64,000 nucleotides of DNA from Saccharospirillaceae bacterium. Lineage in GTDB: Bacteria > Pseudomonadota > Gammaproteobacteria > Pseudomonadales > Oceanobacteraceae. The stretch spans positions 21,173 to 85,172 of the forward strand of contig JAJOJJ010000026.1 of NCBI GenBank assembly GCA_021208685.1. The letters run 5' to 3'. The notes below the pieces were generated by a model. The model ran no database searches. It was not told where the DNA came from and worked only from the letters and a program-made list of their open reading frames with translations. Numbering within the stretch: position 1 is the stretch's first letter; the number at the start of each line of letters is the position of its first letter. Of this stretch, positions 18,536 through 25,248 are shown in pieces. Both the position numbers and the translations under genes were made by a program.

Positions 18536-19804
18536 ATGGCATCCAAAACACTGGTTATTATCGGCAATGGCCTGGCAGCCAACCGGGTATTAGAACAACT
18601 GGGGGAGACACATCCGTTCAACGCCATTCACGTTCTCAGTGACGAACCGGTTGCCCATTACAATCGCATTATGCTGTCACCATTACTGGCTGGTGAAACA
18701 ACGTTAAACACCATTACCCCACATACTGAAGCATGGTATCAGCGCAAACTTATTGCTGTTTATCTGAATCAGAATGTCGCACATATTGATACTGACAGGC
18801 AGCAGGTAATCTGCGGCAGTGGCAACCGCTTTGCCTATGACGCACTGATATTCGCCACTGGTTCCCGTTCGTTTATACCTGAGATTCCCGGTTCAGAGTC
18901 AACCAATGTCGTTGGTTTCCGCAGCCTCCATGATGTCAAGACAATACTTGAACGCTTAGCGGAAATACAGCACGCCACCGTTATTGGTGCTGGCCTGCTG
19001 GGTGTGGAAGCCGCCACAGGTTTGCGCAGCCACGGCATTCAGGTAACCCTGCTGCACCGAAACCCGGTACTGATGAACCGCCAGCTGGATGCAACGGCGT
19101 CGGCATTATTAAAAAAAGAATTGCTTAACCGCGGCATTGATGTTCGCACCGGCTGCTCCCCGCTTGAATTATGCTGCGACGACGCACCAGCGCGGCAGAT
19201 TAACGGCATTATATTTGAACAGACGGATCACCATATCCGGCAACATCAGAACACCGATCTGGTGGTATTTGCCACCGGCATTATTGCGAATAAAGAACTG
19301 GCAGACAATGCCGGTATTCACTGTGGTTCTGGCATTCAGGTCGATGCATTAATGCGCACCAGCCACCCACATATTTACGCATTGGGTGAGTGCTGTGAAT
19401 TCAACGGAAATACCTATGGCCTGGTGGCTCCGATCTGGGAGCAGGCCAGTGTTCTGGCTCAGTATTTACGCCATTACTATCAGCCCTGCCAGCAATCGCC
19501 GGTCAACACCGCCGAACCGCTGCCGCGCTATCAGGAGCAGCACCATTTAACCAAATTAAAAGTATCCGGAGTTGATATTCACAGCCTTGGCCAGTTTGAA
19601 CCCGACAGCAGCACCGAGGTTCTGCAATTGCTGGATGAACACGCGGGTATTTATAAAAAAATCCTGCTGCGTGATGATCGTATCGTCGGCGCGTTATGCG
19701 TCGGTGATGCCACTGACAGCCACTGGTACTACGAATTAATGCAACAGGGTGACAGCGTTACCGCTCTGCGGCCAACCTTGCTGTTTGGCAAGGCGTATTG
19801 CTAA
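18536..19804 (+). CDS. FAD-dependent NAD(P)H oxidoreductase, NirB N-terminal-like (nitrate reductase electron transfer)
   Basis: A 422-residue flavoprotein with the N-terminal FAD motif VIIGNGLAANR, a second nucleotide-binding GAGLLGVEAA at about residue 148, and the ATGIIANKELADNAGI and IYALGECCEF blocks found in NirB and rubredoxin reductases. It resembles the N-terminal half of NirB but lacks the BFD-like iron-sulfur and siroheme domains. In Bacillus and Klebsiella a similar standalone flavoprotein passes electrons from NADH to the assimilatory nitrate reductase. With nasA in the same cluster, that role is the likely one. ATG 18536 is chosen because an upstream in-frame GTG (18497) lies inside the terminator hairpin. 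Confidence 0.8.
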   Translation: MASKTLVIIGNGLAANRVLEQLGETHPFNAIHVLSDEPVAHYNRIMLSPLLAGETTLNTITPHTEAWYQRKLIAVYLNQNVAHIDTDRQQVICGSGNRFAYDALIFATGSRSFIPEIPGSESTNVVGFRSLHDVKTILERLAEIQHATVIGAGLLGVEAATGLRSHGIQVTLLHRNPVLMNRQLDATASALLKKELLNRGIDVRTGCSPLELCCDDAPARQINGIIFEQTDHHIRQHQNTDLVVFATGIIANKELADNAGIHCGSGIQVDALMRTSHPHIYALGECCEFNGNTYGLVAPIWEQASVLAQYLRHYYQPCQQSPVNTAEPLPRYQEQHHLTKLKVSGVDIHSLGQFEPDSSTEVLQLLDEHAGIYKKILLRDDRIVGALCVGDATDSHWYYELMQQGDSVTALRPTLLFGKAYC

Positions 19805-20027
19805 AGGCCCTCTCGCTACGCTTTTCCGAAGACCAATGCAGAAGACCAATGGATGATTCCATATACCGCCACCGATAGTTGTCCGATATCGGCATCAGGG
19901 CCTGATCTTACGCTGCAGAATGCTTCCGATTATATTCATCGGAATATTCCTGACGAGAAGAGACAAATACTGATAATCAAAAGGGTTACCGCCAATCAGC
20001 GGCAACCATTATTGACAGCCTATTCAC

Positions 20028-20393
20028 TCAGCCAAGCTGAATAAGCTGCTGCATTAACCGCACCGGATAGGTTTTAAGCACAATATGACGGTACTCCAGA
20101 CATTCTCCGGTCGCCAGATCGTAATGCTCTTTATATAAGGGGGATGCCACCACCAGCCGCTCGCCAACAGAACCGACAATTCCCCGGGACAATACGTTGG
20201 CTTCACCCAGCGGATCGTAATTACTGATGGCGAAAACCTGCTCAGTACGCCCGATGCGGAACAGCGCCACCTGCTCGCCCTGATGCAGCGCACAAACTCC
20301 GGTATCCGGCGCAATATCATCCAGCCGGCACACGGTATTCCATGGCGCAGAAGTCTGCTCCTGTGCATGGTTCAGTGTATTTATTAATGTCAT
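20028..20393 (-). CDS. nirD: Nitrite reductase (NADH) small subunit
   Basis: A 121-residue NirD. The fold is Rieske-like (VCRLDDIAPDTGVCALHQGEQVALFRI, then DPLGEANVLSRGIVG and SPLYKEHYDLATGECLEY), but the Cys/His ligands of true Rieske proteins are absent at the expected positions, which is normal for NirD. It works with NirB in the cytoplasm to reduce nitrite to ammonium using NADH. It follows nirB by 17 bases. Confidence 0.92.
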   Translation of the reverse strand: MTLINTLNHAQEQTSAPWNTVCRLDDIAPDTGVCALHQGEQVALFRIGRTEQVFAISNYDPLGEANVLSRGIVGSVGERLVVASPLYKEHYDLATGECLEYRHIVLKTYPVRLMQQLIQLG

Positions 20394-20410
20394 TTTCTGC
20401 TCCTTAACAA

Positions 20411-22975
20411 TCAGTCCTGCACGCTACTGAGATTAACCAGTTCAATCCGCTCGCTGCTGGTTGCGGGGCGGCGCTGGCCACGTTCGCGCACATACAGCAG
20501 GTTGCTGTCATCGTCATCGGCATTGATAAAATGCTGGAAACGTTTGAGTTTTTCCGGATTTTCCAGCGTCGTTTTCCACTCACACTGGTAAGTACTCACC
20601 ACCCTGGTCATGGCATTTTCCAGTTCGGTACAGATATCCAGCTTATCGTTAATAACGACCTCACGCAGATAGTCCAGCCCGCCCTCAAGGTTTTCCATCC
20701 ATACCGATGTACGTTGCAAACGTTCTGCAGTACGTACATAAAACATCAGCACGCGGTCGATGGTTTTAATCAGGGTTTCATCATCCAGTTCCGTGGCAAA
20801 TAAATCAGCATGACGCGGACGCATACCGCCGTTACCGCAAACATATAAGTTCCAGCCTTTTTCGGTAGCAATAACCCCAATGTCTTTGCTCTGTGCCTCC
20901 GCACATTCGCGGGTACAGCCGGATACGGCGAATTTAATTTTGTGTGGAGCACGCAGACCTTTGTAGCGGTTCTCCAGTGCGATTGCCATCGACACACTGT
21001 CGAGCACACCATAACGGCACCAGGTACTGCCAACACAGGATTTCACTGTGCGCAACGATTTTCCATAGGCATGGCCGGTTTCAAATCCGGCATCAATCAG
21101 ACGCGCCCAGATTTTAGGTAATTCATGTAATTGAGCACCAAATAAATCAATGCGCTGACCACCGGTAATTTTGGTATACAGATCGTATTCTCTGGCGACT
21201 TCACCCAGTACGATCAGTTTATCCGGCGTAATTTCGCCACCAGCAATACGCGGCACTATCGAGTAAGAACCGTCTTTCTGCATATTACCGAGGAAAATAT
21301 CGTTGGTATCCTGCAGACCGATATGCTCGTCTTTCAGAATGTATTCGTTATGGTAGGAGGCCAGCACCGAACCGACCGTTGGCTTACAGATTTCGCAGCC
21401 ATGACCCTTACCATGCCCCTGCAATACCTGAGCAAAGGTGGTGTACCCTTTAACGCGGATAATGTCCGCCAGTTCAGCACGGGTATAAGCAAAGTGTTCG
21501 CACAGGTTGTTATTAACCTCAACTCCCAATGCAACCAGCTCAGCATCCATCACCTGCTTAACCAGTGCAGAACAGCCACCACAGCCGGTCGACGCTTTGG
21601 TCGAGTTTTTAATATCCGCCATTGTGCAGCAGCCACCCTGCACCGCGGCCGCCAGATCACCTTTGGTAACATCAAAACAGGAACAGATCTGCGCCGTTTG
21701 CGGTAAAGCAGCAACCCCCAGACCGACGGAAGCGTCCCCCTCCACCGCAGGCAGAATCAGTGCCGCCGGATTACCGGGAATATCCATGGTGTTCAGCATT
21801 AACTGCAACAGCGTTCCGTACGCTTCAGCCTCGCCGACCAGCACCGCACCCAGCAGTTTTTTTCCGTCGGCAGAGACAATCAGGCGCTTATAGACCTGGG
21901 CAATATCATCATTAAAGACATAACTCTGACTGCCAGCAGTATGACCATGTGCATCGCCAACGGAGGCAACGTCAACGCCCAGCAATTTAAGTCTGGTGCT
22001 CATATCGGCGCCTTTAAAAGTCAGCGCCGGCTCTTCGTGGGTAATTAATGAACTGACAATATGCGACGCACTGACTTTGGCCATCTGATAGCCGGGAGCG
22101 ACCAGACCAAAGATTTTGTTATCCCACAGCGCGCACTCACCTATGGCGTAAATATTGTCATCGGATGTCTGGCAGTAATCGTTAATAACAATACCGCCAC
22201 GCTCACCCAGATCAAGACCAGACTGACGCGCCAGTTCATCCTGCGGACGAATACCGGCGGAGAACAGAATCATATCGGTTTCCAGAAAACTGCCATCGGC
22301 AAAATTCATGCGATAACGGCATTCCTGCCCAGCAACAATGTCTCTGGTATTTTTTTCGGTATGAACCGTTACGCCCAGGTCTTCAATTTTACGCCGCAGT
22401 AATTGACCGCCGCCTTCGTCCAGTTGTACGGCCATTAAGCGCGGTGCAAATTCCACCACATGGGTTTCCAGACCGGCCTGTTTTAACGCGTTGGCCGCTT
22501 CCAGTCCTAACAGTCCGCCCCCCACAACCACACCGGTTTTACTGACGGCAGCGGAAGCAGAAATCGCTTCAAGATCTTCAATCGTGCGGTAAACCAGACA
22601 ATGATCCTGGTCTTTGCCGGGAATCGGCGGGACAAAGGGATAAGAACCCGTGGCCAGTACCAGTTTGTCGTAACCTTCCTTGCGGCCACTGGCCGTTGTC
22701 ACGGTTTTTTCATGACGGTTAATAGCAACGACTTTATCGTTCAGGGTAAATAACACGCCCAGGCGCTCATAATCATCGGCAGTGGTCAGTGCCAGATCGG
22801 CGGCGGTATAACCGGAAAAATATTTACTCAGCTGAACCCGGTCATAAGCCAGACGCGGTTCTTCTGAAAAGGTAACGAGTTCGAATTCGGGGGAGTGTGC
22901 TGAGGTGGCAAGAGAGTTAATAAAGTGGTGTCCAACCATGCCGTTGCCAACGACGATAATGCGCTTTTTGCTCAT
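20411..22975 (-). CDS. nirB: Nitrite reductase (NADH) large subunit
   Basis: An 854-residue assimilatory nitrite reductase. An FAD/NAD domain opens with VVGNGMVGHH. A BFD-like [2Fe-2S] domain has the CSCFDV and CGGC cysteines around residues 430-470. The C-terminal half is the siroheme/[4Fe-4S] module, with GSTWCRYG and SGCTRECAEAQSKDIG and then the VCGNGG cysteine. The length is the normal one. The product converts nitrite to ammonium together with NirD. ATG 22975 has GAGG upstream. A three-codon reading frame (MTR, 22988-22999) with its own AGGAG precedes it and might couple to it. The promoter region holds a sigma-54 element and one hexaloop hairpin. Confidence 0.95.
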   Translation of the reverse strand: MSKKRIIVVGNGMVGHHFINSLATSAHSPEFELVTFSEEPRLAYDRVQLSKYFSGYTAADLALTTADDYERLGVLFTLNDKVVAINRHEKTVTTASGRKEGYDKLVLATGSYPFVPPIPGKDQDHCLVYRTIEDLEAISASAAVSKTGVVVGGGLLGLEAANALKQAGLETHVVEFAPRLMAVQLDEGGGQLLRRKIEDLGVTVHTEKNTRDIVAGQECRYRMNFADGSFLETDMILFSAGIRPQDELARQSGLDLGERGGIVINDYCQTSDDNIYAIGECALWDNKIFGLVAPGYQMAKVSASHIVSSLITHEEPALTFKGADMSTRLKLLGVDVASVGDAHGHTAGSQSYVFNDDIAQVYKRLIVSADGKKLLGAVLVGEAEAYGTLLQLMLNTMDIPGNPAALILPAVEGDASVGLGVAALPQTAQICSCFDVTKGDLAAAVQGGCCTMADIKNSTKASTGCGGCSALVKQVMDAELVALGVEVNNNLCEHFAYTRAELADIIRVKGYTTFAQVLQGHGKGHGCEICKPTVGSVLASYHNEYILKDEHIGLQDTNDIFLGNMQKDGSYSIVPRIAGGEITPDKLIVLGEVAREYDLYTKITGGQRIDLFGAQLHELPKIWARLIDAGFETGHAYGKSLRTVKSCVGSTWCRYGVLDSVSMAIALENRYKGLRAPHKIKFAVSGCTRECAEAQSKDIGVIATEKGWNLYVCGNGGMRPRHADLFATELDDETLIKTIDRVLMFYVRTAERLQRTSVWMENLEGGLDYLREVVINDKLDICTELENAMTRVVSTYQCEWKTTLENPEKLKRFQHFINADDDDSNLLYVRERGQRRPATSSERIELVNLSSVQD

Positions 22976-23040
22976 GGGATGGCCTCGCTATCGGGTCATA
23001 ATCTGCTTTCTCCTGTATTTGCATCGTTGCTCTCTTTTCA

Positions 23041-23058
23041 CACCACGCCGTTGCGGTG
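23041..23058 (-). ncRNA. Single hexaloop hairpin in the nirB leader
   Basis: On the minus strand CACCGC and GTGGTG pair over six positions (one G-U) and close the six-base loop AACGGC, with A at position 1 and G at position 4. It starts about 11 bases after the start predicted from the sigma-54 element. Unlike the nrtA and nasA leaders, I find no intrinsic terminator between it and nirB and only a weak second candidate (loop AACGAT near 23028). ANTAR control of nirB is therefore possible but unproven. Confidence 0.45.
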
Positions 23059-23079
23059 CAAAAACATCAGTAGGGTTTT

Positions 23080-23095
23080 AGCAACTTGAATGCCA
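23080..23095 (-). promoter_or_regulatory. Sigma-54 (-24/-12) promoter of nirBD
   Basis: On the minus strand TGGCATTCAAGTTGCT has TGGCA, correct spacing and a perfect TTGCT -12 element. The predicted start is near 23069, giving a leader of about 95 bases. The -24 element sits in a small AATGC/GCATT palindrome, which is probably incidental. Confidence 0.75.
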
Positions 23096-23393
23096 AAGCA
23101 TTATTCTTCTCATATCCCCGCATTGAACGGCTTTCCGGCCCGCGGTGAGACGATAATTGTGAAAAAGCGCACCAGAAACAATCGCAACCATATTTCGCCG
23201 CCCTCACACAGTGCAACAACTGTAATTCACTGACACCGGGTGGCGGCCTGACCACCTAAACAGTGCGGAATACGATCCGTAAAACAATGCCATGATTGGC
23301 AGAAAGAGATAACGGAGGGGGCTGTACCGGGCGAAAATTCCTGCGATGCTTGCGCCGTTAAACGCTCACGTTGTGAAGCGGATTCGCGCACTC

Positions 23394-23432
23394 GCCACAC
23401 CGGATTCAGAGAATCTGAGTGTGGCTTTTTTT
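23394..23432 (+). terminator. Plus-oriented intrinsic terminator beside the response regulator 3' end
   Basis: GCCACAC (23394-23400) pairs with GTGTGGC (23419-23425) around an inner GATTC/GAATC hairpin, followed by seven T residues on the plus strand. Both flanking genes are on the minus strand, so it either blocks antisense read-through or ends an unannotated plus-strand RNA. Another hairpin (CGCTCAC / GTG-a-AGCG) lies just upstream. No gene is seen in 22976-23430. Confidence 0.65.
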
Positions 23433-24771
23433 ATTCTTCCGGCGATGCTGAGGGTTCAACACACACAATCTGATCACGGCCGGCTTCTTTGGCGCTATAA
23501 AGCGCGGCATCCGCCTGTTCCAGCAGACTTTCGACCATCATTCCGGGCAGACAACGCACCAGACCGCCAGAAAAGGTGTACGCAGAATGGCCAAAGGGGT
23601 TCTCTTTCAGCGTGTCAGCCATCCGTACAAAGGTCTGCCGGGCAACCGCCAGAGTGGTTTCCGGCAATACCGCCATAAATTCCTCTCCGCCGATCCGACC
23701 GACAATGTCGCCATCACGCAGACTGTTTTTCAGCAACAGTGCGAAATGCTTTATCACCCGGTCTCCAACCGCATGACCGTGGGTATCATTAATCTGCTTA
23801 AAACGATCAAGATCCAACAGCGCAACACACAGCTTATTGCCATAACGCTGGCAACGCAGAACCTCTTCCTGCAGGCGACGCATGGATTCCCGGCGATTCA
23901 ACAGAGCCGTCAGCGAATCACGCGTGACCAGATTGCGCACCATACGGCCGCGACGGATACGCGATTCCACCGCAAACAGCAGATCCAATGGCTGCACCGG
24001 TTTGGTTAAAAACACATCCGCACCGGTACACATCGCCTGCACCTGTATTTTCGGACTGATCTCATTGGAAAGAAAAACAATGGGCACACTGATCAGGCTA
24101 TCCTGTTGACGGATCACCCCGGCCAGCTCCTGACCACTGATACCCGGCATGTACAGATCCAGCAGAATCAGGTCAGGAAGATGATTTTGCAGATACGGCA
24201 TCAGCTCCGTCATCGGCCGGGTAATAACGTGCGTAACAAACCCGGCTTCCTGCAACGTGGACGCCAGAAACTCTGCCACTGACGGCTGATCATCAACAAT
24301 CAGAACCTGATAAGGATCGCGTTCATAGCGTTCCGTCAGCGCATGAATCTCTTCCAGCACCTGATCGTCATTAACCGGGGTGGTGATAAAAGCCTGTGCG
24401 CCCATGCGGATAGCGATAATGCGTTCTTCGAGTCCACTGGCAGTACTGATCGCCAGTACCGGCAAATGCAGATTCTGCTGTGCCAACTGCAGTACACGCT
24501 GCTGTTGCTTATTGTTGAGCGCATCCAGGTTAACGATCAGTGCACAGGTATTATTACCTTCGTGGTGCAACAGATGAGAGATGGATTCCACCTCTTTAAG
24601 ACGGTAACCCGCCCCCCGGATTTTTTCCGCCAGCGATGGCGGCACTGTGCCAGTGCCAAACGCCAGAATGGTGATGGGTATACCCGGCTGGTAGTGCTGA
24701 ATACGCCGGTTCAGTAAGGGAATTTCAGCCAGCAGCCGCTTGATTCCGGGATTATCGATTTCGTCGGTCAT
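23431..24771 (-). CDS. Response regulator diguanylate cyclase (REC-REC-GGDEF)
   Basis: A 446-residue protein. The first receiver-like domain (about 30-145) is divergent. The second (about 153-270) has the VLIVDDQPSV acidic pair and the phosphoacceptor Asp in DLILLDLYMPG. The C-terminal GGDEF domain has an intact GGEEF active site, an RDGD inhibitory site five residues before it, and the LTALLNRR start. It should make cyclic di-GMP when phosphorylated. No kinase is adjacent. It lies between nirB and nasA on the minus strand, and whether it answers to nitrate or nitrogen status is open. Confidence 0.9.
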   Translation of the reverse strand: MTDEIDNPGIKRLLAEIPLLNRRIQHYQPGIPITILAFGTGTVPPSLAEKIRGAGYRLKEVESISHLLHHEGNNTCALIVNLDALNNKQQQRVLQLAQQNLHLPVLAISTASGLEERIIAIRMGAQAFITTPVNDDQVLEEIHALTERYERDPYQVLIVDDQPSVAEFLASTLQEAGFVTHVITRPMTELMPYLQNHLPDLILLDLYMPGISGQELAGVIRQQDSLISVPIVFLSNEISPKIQVQAMCTGADVFLTKPVQPLDLLFAVESRIRRGRMVRNLVTRDSLTALLNRRESMRRLQEEVLRCQRYGNKLCVALLDLDRFKQINDTHGHAVGDRVIKHFALLLKNSLRDGDIVGRIGGEEFMAVLPETTLAVARQTFVRMADTLKENPFGHSAYTFSGGLVRCLPGMMVESLLEQADAALYSAKEAGRDQIVCVEPSASPEE

Positions 24772-25050
24772 TGCATCCTGAGCCTGTCTGCATCGGTTTA
24801 ATTCACCGTGCTGCGAATCTGTTTACAAAGTGTAGCAATGAATCCAGCGTCCTCTGGTGTAAAACCCGGCGAAAGCCGGACTTTATCAAGCACAGACGCA
24901 CCACTTTTGCTCATATAACAACACCAGCGCCTCATCTGAATGCACAGTATCTGATGACCAGACCCCGGTTTCCCTTCAACACCGGCAGCACAGCTGGGTG
25001 TAACAGCCATTCCGCGTTTTTATGGTTTATTTCTGATTCATGGTCAGGGT

Positions 25051-25066
25051 TGGCATTTATTTTGAT
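25051..25066 (+). promoter_or_regulatory. Weak sigma-54-like promoter of nasA
   Basis: TGGCATTTATTTTGAT has a good -24 element (TGGCA) at the correct distance from TTTGAT, where the -12 GC is GA. The predicted start is near 25077, 30 bases before the first hexaloop hairpin of the nasA leader. The mismatch makes this weaker than the nrtA and nirB elements. Confidence 0.5.
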
Positions 25067-25106
25067 AGAACATCCACTGTGAAACAGTGGCTACCCGTCT
25101 GTTTCC

Positions 25107-25225
25107 GGCATCAACGCTGATGCCAGCCGTCATACACAGTGCTTACAAGGCCTGTCGCGACGGAACGAATGTTGTGCAATATGAGCATTGGCGCTCACAG
25201 GTAAAAACCTGTGGGCGCTTTTTTT
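25107..25225 (+). ncRNA. ANTAR-responsive leader of nasA: hexaloop hairpins and terminator
   Basis: P1 is GGCATC / GATGCC (25107-25112, 25119-25124) closing AACGCT. P2 is TGAGC / GCTCA (25182-25186, 25193-25197) closing ATTGGC. Both loops have A1 and G4. P2 runs into the 5' arm of a 12-bp terminator stem (25191-25202 with 25207-25218, one G-U) with a four-A loop and seven T residues (25219-25225). Forming P2 removes bases the terminator needs, the expected antitermination switch. The P1-P2 spacing (about 57 bases) is longer than in the nrtA leader. An extra CCACTG/CAGTGG hairpin lies at 25074-25090. The nasA start is 24 bases after the T-run. Confidence 0.78.
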
Positions 25226-25248
25226 GGAATTTTCAGAGTAGATTGCCG

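Noticed and set aside
23101..23340. A second hexaloop hairpin upstream of the nirB promoter
   Set aside because: The one six-base-loop hairpin there (CAGT/ACTG closing TGTTGC) lacks A at position 1 and lies upstream of the predicted transcription start.
25087..25248. N-terminal extension of nasA
   Set aside because: The extra codons translate the hexaloop leader and its terminator and precede the conserved N-terminus.
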